From: Anticarsia gemmatalis
Lineage: Eukaryota; Arthropoda; Insecta; Lepidoptera; Erebidae
NCBI RefSeq assembly: GCF_050436995.1
Contig: NC_134767.1
Span: 310,001-374,000, forward strand
Length of the DNA stretch: 64,000 nucleotides
Direction of reading: 5' to 3'
A program made the position numbers and the translations under genes. Position 1 is the first letter of the stretch. Each line of letters opens with the position of its first letter. The notes below the pieces were generated by a model, which saw only the letters and a program-made list of their open reading frames with translations, was not told where the DNA came from and searched no databases. Below are positions 37,101-49,400 of this stretch, in pieces.

Positions 37101-40084
37101 AGAAAACTTTACAAAGAATCATAATATTTCAAAATTGGCTTTAAAATATATGAACTACGACAAAAAGGTAATATTCCTACCATGGTCATTATTATGAACA
37201 TTTGTAACAATTTAATTTTAAAAATATTTGCCGTAAAATGTACTTAACGAAAGTAAAAGTAAGGTCTGTTTCTCTTGAGATATTTTATTTGGAAAACAAT
37301 CTGGGTACTATTTTTATAATATAAATCAAAGCAAAGAAAGTTAATGGTAAACTGACAAATGTTTGAATGCAAACACTTACAAAATCATTATTCAGATTTA
37401 TTTTTAAATTAAAATAATTGAAATACTCTAAAACATAGGGCAAGATTGCTTACCAAATAAAAAAGTTAAGCAAGAAATAGACCAAACATAACTGGATTTT
37501 TCTACTGTGCATCTATCAACTTCAAAATTCTCATACATAGCAGTTGACGAAATGTGTGAGAAAAATCTGGATAAATCGATTCATAGTTACATATATTATA
37601 TAGCAGTTGATATTGTACAGTAAGAAAAATCTGTTACAAAAACACGATGCTGGAATTTTAAACGAACGCCATTATTATTGATTGTATGTGACGTGTATTA
37701 CACAGGCAATAAAATATTATGCCTATAAATTTATCTTTCACTTATTTACCTACCGATATTTAGACGATAAGTTCTATAGTCCAATAACTTAGTAAAGAGT
37801 CTTAGAAGCAAAATGCTTGCGCAGTTACACTAAATTCATAACTTAGAAATTCAGTATTCCATAGTCTTATACAGTTGACTGTGCTTTTTTGGTACGCTAC
37901 TTTATTTTGGAAGTTTACTCAGAATTTATCTTTATAACTAAGATAAATCGTGCATCCCAAGACTATTCTAAGGTGTCGGATGGTAGCACTGAAAATTCTT
38001 CGGGTCTTGCCATACAATAGATCAAAACGTAGTCTTACGTGAGCGACGAACACTGCAATGCTGCATACAAAACGAAAGTGATGAAAACAAACTCTACATT
38101 GTATGCCTGTGTCTTACAAACCTGTCAGAGAAGAGACAGGATGGTTTTTCGTAAATTGACATAATCTTTAACACACGTGTTCGCACACACATTATATTCG
38201 CTGTTGTCGTATATGTCGCATAAAATAACTTTATATTTAAGAATTACTGACATTTGAGTGACATATCAGTTGCTCGATTGCCGAAATAGTGCTTTTTCCG
38301 CAGCTGCCATGATGTTACTACTAACAGGACTTTTGCCACCAAAATAGTGGCACTTGTCCCTCCACGAGACTACTTCCACTATTTAATCCTAGTGGCCACG
38401 TCACTGGTAAACGGGACTATACTCAGGCCGTTACAAACTTGCGATCCACGTCTTATCAAAGAATCATAGAAATTGTGACAATGTGTAAGTGCGAGCAAGA
38501 AACTTCGATAAAATTACATGACTTAGTTCGCACTTATGAAATGGCGTGAGTATAGTGAGCTTGACCCTTTCGTCTGTCCCATTAGTCCCATGAATTTTCT
38601 GCAACGCGACAACTGATGCCAAAACAGTGTCACTTATTAAGTGAAAATTTGGAAAAAATTGTGCCTGCCCTCCACGGGACTAGTGGGATAGACCCGTATT
38701 TTTTCCCCTTTTTATATGCAAACTAAATCCACATAGCATAGAATATTATATCATCATGAAAAGAACATTATATCAAACTATAACAACGACACATTTTTAA
38801 ACAAATATAGAGTTATCTGTTAGCCCAAGATCTCTACAAAAATATCTAAATTACTCATATCGTATGGAAACGTAACAGCACATAATACGGTAGTCATATT
38901 TACGCAACGCTATAAGGCGGGTTTTCGCACCAATCAATTAAAAATGAAAATTAGTGTAGTCGTTGTCATAACAGGTAACCTAATTTCCGGCAAAAGTGAT
39001 TGCCTAATTTCACCAATATAGTTAGAATAGTTTCTGATTAATAGTAAAAAAAAAAATAAGTATACCTAACTAACTGGTTATTTTTTTTCTTGTGTCGCGG
39101 GGAATTTTACAAACAAAGGACACAAAGTACAATCAGATCCGACAAATTACAATCCGAGTAGGAATCGAACCCACGACCTTTCGACGCAATGGTAGCGGCG
39201 TAGCGAAAACTGGTATTCTAAAATTCATAAAATCGCTTAGCTACCTACAGTCTATGGTCGTGAAGGGTGTATAAATCTCCTCACAATCCTTTAACCTTAG
39301 CAACTTCATATATTATGATCAGAGATGTCAAGCTCGTAAAACGTCATAATTTTTTTTGAACATTTTATACAGGTTTTTCTTACTACTTTAAACTGTTACC
39401 GAAAATTCACCCTGTATACTTGGTGACTAGAGCCACCTAAGACCGTTAGTCTCTGTGAATTATGCCATTTTCTATTGTTGCCGTATTGGGCTATTCTGCT
39501 TCTAGCCAACGTGCAGAAGAGTCATAGAAAGGCAAACGCTTTGAAAATAAGCTACTACTGATTAAGTGCTTTTACGCACACGCTATAACCTAAGACCTAA
39601 GAGCGCGAAAGAGCGTGTGTGTAAAGGCAACTAATGTTTACAAAAAACAACCCGATTGAGAAGTTTTTTAGTATATCAGATTTAGTTAAATAAACAAAAT
39701 AAAATGTGAGTAATTGATGTAGCCAAAATGTATATATTTCATCTTTAATTGTCAAAATTAATTAGCCTGATGAAGAAATTTATATATCTCTTGCCAAATT
39801 AGTGTATATAGGCAGTACATCTGAAAACTGAATTGAATCACTATTAACTGATATAACATTAATACAGTTAAAATAAGGTATACACAAAAAATGGTACGAG
39901 AGAATTCGTGTGCTAGTTTCAAAAATACTAGTTACAGAATAGCCCGTTTGTACTCTCAACAAGGTCAGCGCAGATCTTGGGCTTACGGCGCTCACATCAC
40001 AATTAGCGGCGCAGATAACGCGATAACACTGATAACACAGGACATTCGTACCAAATAACTCGCACTAAATACTGAAAAACCCGT
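34133..40084. other. A+T-rich intergenic region before Kir channel A; no gene
   Basis: About 6 kb. The first 800 bp are the 3' UTR of the CUB gene. From about 34.9 to 37.7 kb the sequence is very A+T-rich with TAA/TTA-type low-complexity tracts. A diverged repeat at about 37780-38130 recalls 33320-33560. A reverse tRNA-headed SINE fragment lies at 39089-39205. Short open frames have no recognisable domain. Confidence 0.7.
34933..34938 (+). terminator. candidate polyadenylation signal of the CUB membrane protein gene
   Basis: AATAAA followed directly by a second overlapping AATAAA and a T-rich stretch, about 800 bp after the stop codon. An earlier candidate (GAATAAAA) lies near 34646. Confidence 0.4.
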
Positions 40085-40392
40085 TAAATTACGCGATTCT
40101 GCATAAAAAAATTGATTACGCAATTTGAATCATAAATTACGCGATTCTAAAATTGAAATCAATATTAAAACATTCAATAAAAAGTAAATGGTAAATTACG
40201 CGTTCGAAAAATGTTCTGACTTTAAATTATAAAAGTGAAAAGTGAAACTTAATTTTTGAATATTAAATTACGCGTGTGTGTAAAAGTGATTTTGTAAGAA
40301 ACAGTGAGTGTAGTTTTAAAAATATAATGAATGTAAAGTGATATTACCTTTTAAGGATGTTACGAATATAATTAAAGAATCATAAATTACGC
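40085..40392 (+). promoter_or_regulatory. five TAAATTACGC motifs clustered upstream of Kir channel A
   Basis: TAAATTACGC occurs at 40085, 40133, 40192, 40264 and 40383 (the first four followed by G), with a related GATTACGCA at 40114. They fill the 320 bp directly before the ATG at 40408. Spacing is uneven (48, 59, 72 and 119 bp), so this is not a clean tandem array. A possible TATAAAA lies at 40228-40234. The motifs may be binding sites or a decayed repeat. Confidence 0.45.
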
Positions 40393-40407
40393 ACAAAACT
40401 AACAAAA

Positions 40408-43400
40408 ATGGAGGACTCACCAAAAGATTTAGAATACGAACAAATAGACCAATTGTATGACGAATGCTTATCTTACTTGGAGAATAATAAATTTCATCAA
40501 AATGAAGAACCGGATTATGAAGTAATTAAAGAAAAAATGGAAACTATTGAGGAAGAAACAAAACCAATATTTAGTTTAGAAAACGAAAAATCTCGAGGAA
40601 GCATTGATTCAGTGATATCTGAACCAAAATCTGAAAGGTTAAGAAAGTTATCACAACAGCTTCCGAAAATCATTATCACTCAAAGCACTACCAGTTTAAA
40701 TGTGAATCAAGAGTACAAGTTCATACCAGTTGGGTTAAATAGCAATCGTGATTACAAAAGTGATCATGATTACAAAAGTGATCGGCGTGTTAGCAAAAGT
40801 GATCATGATTTGTTGAAAAGTGATCGAGTTGTGAAAGAGAAACAGTTGAACCATTTGCATGTGGAAAGGAAAAGACCTATTAGAAAGTAAGTTTAATTAT
40901 ATAGCTATAGAAATTCCTGCTTAAATCTATACTAATATTTTAAAGCTGAAGAGTTTGTTTGTTTGTTGCTAATCTCAGAAACTACGGGTCCGATTTGAAA
41001 TAATCTTTCAGTCTTAGATAGCCCATTTATCGAGGAAGGTTATAGGACGACCAGTAGGAGCAGAGTACCAGTAAAAAATGTTACAAAAGCGAGGAAAAAA
41101 TTTACCCATTCTCTCTTATGTGACGCAAGCGAAGTTGCGCGGGTCAGCTAGTTATAAATAAGTAGCTCTCTCTCTATCTATCTTTTCTTTATGACTAAAG
41201 CACTGAAATGATTTAGATAAAATTTCGTACAAAAAAAGTTTTACATTTGAAAAAGCACATAAGATAGTTTTTATACCGGAACCGGAACGGGAAATAAGCC
41301 ACGTAACTAAAGAGTTGCGAGTAAGAACTAATCTTTACACTGACAACGTTATTGGTATTTGTAATTTAAAATACCAAAAGTACTTTGTTCTACCAGGGAG
41401 ACAAACCCGAGACCTCGTAGTCAGTATTATACTCAGCCATCTAGAACGCAATGGGGGTCAATTGATACGAATATTGAAAAGGCCTTTAACCTCAGTTGTT
41501 TATTTAGAAATATGACATTATTTTTCCTTCATATTAGTTGTGTAGTGTAGTTAGTGCCAAAGTCATTCTAGCTATCAGCCTTTAATATGATACTAATCAA
41601 ACTGTCACGATATCTTAATAAGTTCTAATAAAATACTACCGGTATGTCTGGCATTTTGTTTGGTTATAACAGCACTTGAGAAAAAAAAGACATAATTCGG
41701 TTTTTCATTGCAACATGTACCTACATTACATGTAGAATCGTAATAAAGACCAAAAATGTTTGTTTAGTATCTAATTAATGCACCGTACTTACATGCATCG
41801 CAAGAATAGTAGTGAAACTACACATTTTAAATACGAACCACGGAAATGAAGAGAATTGTAAGAAGAGATTGTGAAGAAAAAAGTATTGACAACCGACTAG
41901 CTGTTGCAAAATATTGTATGAAATTTTCATCAGCGCCTCTAGCGGACGTTGTAGAAACTATTTTTGCCGTATATTTTAAATTTCAAACTCTTGTTATGCG
42001 ATGGTTCCGAATGTAGAGAATCGAGCTTCTGAACAATTGCGTTAAATCATAATGAACGACTTATAGGTGAAATTGTTACAACAGTCCTCTGCACTGGGTC
42101 CGAGTCATGATTGCTTTCTAAAACACCTTACTTTAACTTTTTAACATCAAACATAAGTAAGTTATAGTTAATCCTGTGGGTTAATTTCAGTGAAATGTAT
42201 TGTAGGGCTTCGTAAATAAACGCCATTTTTGGTCTATTAAGGATATTACAATTTCACCAGTTTACCTTACCAATATTTTTCTATTACCAGTGAGGTGAAC
42301 CAGACGAGAGCATTGTACTCCGCAATTCGTCCTGGACGTTTCCATTCTATTTCTGTACCAAACTTGACAGATAACAAATATTCCAATATTATCTCTGAGT
42401 GAAACTTTACTCAGTGATACCGGAATTATAAGATTATAATGTGACGCAGAACTCAAATATTATGTACTGTTTCTGCAGCTTTAAATTGTCTTTACTTATA
42501 TTATGATGACACATTCATATAATGATGTAAATTCGTTATTTACGCTTAAATATAAAAAGGCTCTTTAGCCAAATTTAGGCTTTGCTAGGAGATGGCTTAC
42601 TAATACTTACCTGAAATCAATCGGTGATGAATGAAGGCTTCCCATAGAGAGATGTTAAATTTCAAGCCTATTAAAAAAATTTCCTCACCATAATGACTAG
42701 TGATATATTGTCCTCCTAACCAATATCCAACTTTGGCGGCCAGTTTCATTGACACCGACCAACTGCGTAGGGCTTTTTTATAGTATTCAAGTGTGTGCAC
42801 AATATACTATTCCTTCACTTTCACAATTCGATTGGACAGATAACCGATACGAACTGTGAAAGTCGGGCTTAGGTCCGATGGCTTTACGTACTCTATAAAT
42901 GCTAGATAATGATACACATAGCCCATATTATTTCGAAGACTCTAACGAAGGCCGAATTTTTCAATCACCAACCACTTTAGCTAGCACTGTTATCACAGCT
43001 ATTTACGTTAAGTATGTAGTACGATGTTGGCTGGCAGAATGACTAAGTTATGTCTCGTGTATTCGGCTTATAGAGATTAAAGAAGATTTAATTCGAGGCC
43101 AAAATCTGTACACATTATAGTATAATCGCACATGTAGTCATCTAATTTTAGATAGAAGAGGAAACTTGTAGTAAATAGAGCAGTAGTATTTAGTTACTAT
43201 TTCACACTGTTGAGCCACTGTTACTATTTCATGAATACTTCAGAGATAATGGTTTGGACTATTAAAATGAAAACTTTCTTCCCGTCCTTCAACATAACAG
43301 ATACATGGACAAGGACTTCGAATAAAACAAACAACATTATTTATTCTTCGCCTACACGTTTTTATAAGCTTTCAAGTTGTATTTCTCGCAGAGTAAAAAT

Positions 43401-46400
43401 AAGTGCTTATTAGCGGAAATGTCAAAAATTGTCGCCTTATTCGCGTGATCCTTAAGGATCGGCATATACTTCTATTACTACATTAGTCTGGAGGCTCTTC
43501 AGTACTTCAACAAGACGAACCAACGCAAGCGTAGGGCACCAACATCTCCCTTTACATTTCTTTTAATGTAAAGGTTATTCTCTAAAGTGGTTTCAGTCAC
43601 CCCGAGCGAACGAAGCAGGGCTACGCGTCGGAGTTCCCCAAGCGTCTCGTCTCCAAGACTGGCATGGAGAATGTGGCGCTCATATCAAACGTGCCTTTCG
43701 AGAAGATCCGTCTGCTCAATGATACCTTTCATACCTTGGTAAGTTACGTGATAACTGTGTTCCACAGTCGGATCAAAAACAAAATCATTTTTTCTACAAA
43801 TAATATTCCCAAAGCCCCATTGTCTGGGAATATTTTGTTCTGTCAGGAGTCATTGACATTTTTTGGTGATCATCATTACCTGATGAATAAATTTTTGGGA
43901 TTCTGGGAAATATTTTTATGTATTGGTTCCGTTTGACAAAGTATTACAGTAATTTTGTAATCAGTTTCATGAGCCCAGAAAGGCATTGGACCCTATTTTA
44001 TTCACAAAACTTTTCTCACAAGACAAATATCCTTTAAGACATGAGAGCATACTAGACAGTAGTAGAGTCAACCAAAACACTATCATCATGGACAGTACCT
44101 ACATAGGTCCTCAACAAAACAAGAAGCCTACCTACGTCCAGAGTCACCTGACCTTCAAAAAGATCTCTCTCATCAAACAAACCACTACCCCACAGATCAA
44201 CTTACGCTGGCGTTGGATAGTGATCGGTACAATCATGGTGCACTTCGCGATCTGGTTGATCTTCGCCGTGTTCTGGTACATCACGGCGCTGGCTCACTAC
44301 GACTTCGAGCCGGACCCTCCCAAGAGAACCTGTGTGACTGGCGGGAAGGATTTCGTTACTATATTCTTGGCTTCTGTTGAGGCTCAGGTTAGTGAACTTA
44401 TTCATTTTACTAGAGGTTCGTCGGCATGTCGGTAGTATATCATCTGGTGTCTTTCAGCGGTCTCGGGTTCGAATCCTAGGTCGAGCCAATAAGTTACTCT
44501 CGAGTCTATCTGCTCAAAAACTCTCTTTTACTCCTTGAAGTTAGAAAGTTGACATCGAAGATCTCCGTGCTTTGGACTGGCGGCCATAGCCAAATAGTGG
44601 CTAGGAAATTATTCATTAATAGAGGAAATTGCTAAGTTTCTAACCAGTTCAGCATCTTGTACTTGAAAACTCTTTCATTTTGAAAAGAGATCCTTGTCAT
44701 TCAGCTCGTAAAAGGGACAAATCTGTTCGTATATAGAAGAATGTAACACCCACATACAAAGTTATTTAGTACATCGTTATTATTATCCGGTATACGTATA
44801 TACTGGTCTTAATGTGCGTAATCTGATTTGAACAAATTGGTAGTAATGGTAGTAGGCGAATCTCTTCAACTGTCTAAACTATCGTATAAAGTTCATGTCT
44901 GTTTGTATGTTTTGTCTTTAAAAATGGACAAAATAATGTCGTCATGAGATACCATTGTGTTGCTGCAGTCCGGTACAATAGGATTATTCCTTCTTCTTTT
45001 AAATAACTCCCGCACTCCTAAGATAACAAACATTAAAATGATAAGAAAATAATAATAATCGAATGGTGAATTAATGATGAATAGTGCTAGGGGTTGCGAT
45101 TGAATGAAGGTTAAATAATAATTGCTCCGTGTGGGAATCGAGCTCACGATCTCTGGACGCAATGGTATTGGCGTGGTGACCTTATTAACCACCTCGCCAC
45201 GGATGCAGAACTTTCAATCGGGATTAAGTCCCGTTACATAATTATATTATGGGTTTTAAAACCTGTTAGACTTTGAACTAAGTTGTTTGGTTTTTGCACT
45301 AGTAAACCGAGTGACACTGCGTGTGTAGTAATTTGTAAGGATTTGTTAACAGACGACGAATAAAGCGTGACCTATACAATAACATTGTGACCAGAGTTTG
45401 TACGTATGGTGCAATTTATAAAAAACTATTTTTATCCTGAAAGACGGTAAATTTAAGAATAATAAAATTTGATTGAAAGAAAAATATTCACGTAATGTCC
45501 AGTTAGTATGGGGAAAGAAAGTAAGGAAATCTTCGTATTACGATTCCTGCAAACTTCATTTGCTTTATGTTTCAGCCAGATGCACACATTCATAATATTG
45601 TCTGGTAAGCAAATAATTTTTTCCCTGTTTCCTCAAAAAAGAACCTTCACTTTTTTGAGGTAACAGGGAAATGTTTTGAGTGTTTTGAAAAGTCCTCGCT
45701 GATTGCCCAGATTTAAGGAACATGGTTACCATTGCAGTATTGGGCGCTTTTTGACTTACACCAATTACTATAAAAAAAAAATTGTTTAAATAAAGTCACA
45801 TTCGGCTAGTTAAATTGAATAGAGCTACCGAAGTGTTCTTCAAAGGACATTTTACCGCTATATTCTTAAACACTACACCACACTATACACTCTCTAAGCG
45901 TGTGTAGGCGACAAACGTGCAACAAATATGATCGTCATTAGGACTTGAAATAGATTTAGACAAAGGATGCTGAGCAATCATAGCGAGGAAGTGTTCACGG
46001 GCGCAGGTACTTATGTACTAAACACATTTGACAAATTACTGATGCAGTTGTCTGTTGCACACGTATAATAAGCGCCAAGTAACTTTGTGTGCAAAACGTT
46101 ACCATTGCGTCCGGAGGTCGTGGGTTCGATTCCAACACGGGACAATTATTTGTGCGATACACAAATAACTGTTTCGGGTCTGGTTTTACTTTGTGTCCAT
46201 TGTTTGTATGTTTGTAAAAGTCCCCGCGGCACAAGAACAATTCTTAGTGCGGGAGTTGTCTTTTAAAAAAAGAAAAAATAATGTCTGCCTCCGTGGCGCA
46301 GTAGTTAAGGTCGCCTATGATTTTTCTCAGAGTCAGCTCTATCTCTTCACAATATCATAAAAATCGATTAAGCAGTTGAGACGTGAAAGTGTAACAGACA

Positions 46401-49400
46401 GACAGACAGACAGTCAGAGTTACTTTCGCATTTACAATTAGTAGAGACATTAAAAAAAATTAAAGCAGGCTGTGGACTGAGAGAGTGCTCAATTTTAACC
46501 AAAAAACTAGATTAAAACCAGTGGTAGTTACTAGTACTACAGTTATACGTGCTTTTTAACCACCGCTCAGCTCACATATGGCAAATCGGCCACCTCACTA
46601 TAGACTTATTCACTGATCGTTTGCCGACCAGTAAACGCTATAACGTGTTTTCATTCAGTCTATACGTGTGAATGTATCTCAAAAATAGCTCATCTCTCAC
46701 TGTAATAGACTAGTCGTGTTGCACTCACAAAGGCACCAAGCAATTTTGCTATCTACGCCTGAGACGTCTTAATTCCATAAAACAGGATGTCCAATAGTCC
46801 TTGATTGGTGCAATTTGACAAAAGATTGCTCTTAATGAATCCTGTTTGTGAATTAGAATGACTGAAGGGCAATGATGACGTGTGTTGCTACGAGTGGATA
46901 GGAGATAAATGGGGAATCTCACAAGGAGGTACAATTGTAAAACCATTAAAGTGACCGTATGAAACTAATGCCATTGCTGAAACGCCGCATAGGGTTGTTT
47001 CTGACATGGTATAAATGTCTACACAATGCTACAATTTAAAAACATCGTGGCTTAGACCCGTTGTGCATCTTAGTATTATGTATTATAAGTCTTTAAACAT
47101 GTATAATATATTAATATCAGGATAATAATTTAATACCGTAACCCATAAAAATGGATCAATTTCTGCTACCTGATTGAAAAATACCTTCTGATTGCAAAAT
47201 TTTGTGCTAAATTCATGATTTCCTTTTTACAGACAACAATCGGATTCGGCGATCGTGCAATAGATGAAGAATGTCCAGAGTCTATATTTCTATTTATCAT
47301 GCAGGTAAGCAACACTAAGCTACGTTACTCTCGTAATTTACGAATACGTTAAACCATGGATTTTATGAGGTTTATGAAAACAATATGAAACTCACCATTC
47401 GTTGAAAAAAACATAAATTACCTAATTAATATAAATTGGTAAGAATCTCTGATAGAAGATAAGGTATTAGATACATTGCTGTCCAACCGTACATGAATCG
47501 TAGATTTGATTCCATAAAAACTAATACCTATTTACTTATCGATATACCTACCAAATGATGTTTTTTTTCCGTAGAAAGCTATGAAATAAAGTTTATGAAT
47601 CGTATTTTGGCACATTTTTTTTAAACCATGACTCTCATGTCCAATGGGACATGAGAGTCATGGTTGCCCAGTAATGACTGGGCAACAGTCTTCTCCCAAA
47701 CAAAGAAGGGGTTGGGACTTGAGTCCATCACGCTGAACAAATGTGTATTCACAATATTTTTATTCTTGCTAAATAAGTCATGTCCAAGTTTTGAATAATT
47801 GTAAATAGGTGTTAAATGTGTTATTTAAACTGCTACGGAAAAGTGAATTTGTAAAACCCAGCTGTTTAACCTAAGAATTATGTATGCACGGAACAATGAC
47901 CGTTAGTTGTCGCATCGCACATAATATATCTACATTATTTAAATATTTACTATTCCGAAGGTCATTGCTTTGTTAGTTTATTTCAAGATGTTTGAATAGC
48001 TCTGAAAATTGTACTACTAGTAGTGACATCTAGTTCAATTTAGTTGCAACTGATTGAAGTTTGTTGTAGTAAGTCAGTATTAGATGGCGCTACTCATACT
48101 TTGATAATGAAGAAAGTGGTACATGAAAATTATTTCCACAATTACTTTCAAAGCATAAAAATAATAAATTATTTATTGATAACCACTCTATTTTGGAAAG
48201 GCATATTATATTTTATTTTCAGTAATTATGAGTATTGATAATTTATTTTATAAATGACACAATTTTTTTTAAACTACAAAGTTCCCAAAAAAATAGCATC
48301 TTATAAGCTGTGCTCAAAAAATCGAAATATTTTGCAATGACTTGTTTGTTTGAGGTTTGAACGAAAGAATCTAATTTTACAATCTTATTGTTTTCTTGCA
48401 GTTAATCCTGGGTACCGGTCTATCAGGAGTACTAACATGTGTGGTGTACGCCAAGTTAACTAGGCCTGAGAAACTCTCAAGAGATGGCGTTGGCTTCAGT
48501 AAGAAGGCTGTTGTAAGTTTAGTAAACTATTCTCTTGATTCTTAATTATCTTATAATATTACAGAAAGGGCAAAAGACAGCAGTTGCGAACCTATTAGTC
48601 TTTATAAGAAATCGACTAATTGGCCCCAACGTTATTAGTAATCGAATCGTGTCATAGAACATAAGTGCTGTGCTTGGCTATGCTTAAACTTTCTGTAGAC
48701 TTATTGAAAACTATATCAGCTGCTTAAAAGTAAAGGAAAAGAGAGTGCACTTGAATATTGTCTACACTTGGTCGGTATAAACAAACGCCCTCAGTAGTAT
48801 TACGCTGTCGTAGTCGAAATAATTCTAAAGCTTAGGTTTTATATTTAGAAAAGCTCTTCATACAACAAGATTTTTCAGATCAGTATGCGTGATGGTCGTC
48901 TCTGCTTGATGCTGCGCGCGTGGGACCTCAACTACGACCATATCATCAGTTCGGAGTTCACTGCACACTTTGTTAATACATATAGGTATATATTTAACAT
49001 TCAAGTACGCCTGGACAATTGCAATTACTAAATAAACTTTTGTTTAAATGTACTAATAACATGTGTAAGCCCCATCCAAGCTATCACTCGTTTAACAACT
49101 AACGATCATGGCTAATTCAAATAGTGACCGAAACATTAAGGTAATTATAATTCACATACTTATAACTATTAAAAGTCAATGTGTAGGCTTAGGTTTAAAT
49201 CCGCAACTACTCGCGTGATGATGCGACTAATAATACCATTTAGTTATCACTGCTATAATGTTTGAATGTAATCTCTATCATTAAACATAAGTCTTATTGT
49301 TCTACCAATACTTTTCCTCTCTTCTCCCAGGACCAAAGAAGGTGAAGTGATCCGCTACTACGCTCGCAGCTTGCGACTACAATCCCGTCAGTTCCTACTG

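Noticed and set aside
43210..43413. 67-codon open frame before exon 2 of Kir channel A
   Set aside because: Out of the splice pattern and with no domain; intronic.
46089..46160. Possible genuine tRNA gene (GGTTCGATTCC box B)
   Set aside because: No complete cloverleaf; the sequence continues into the SINE tail shared with many copies.
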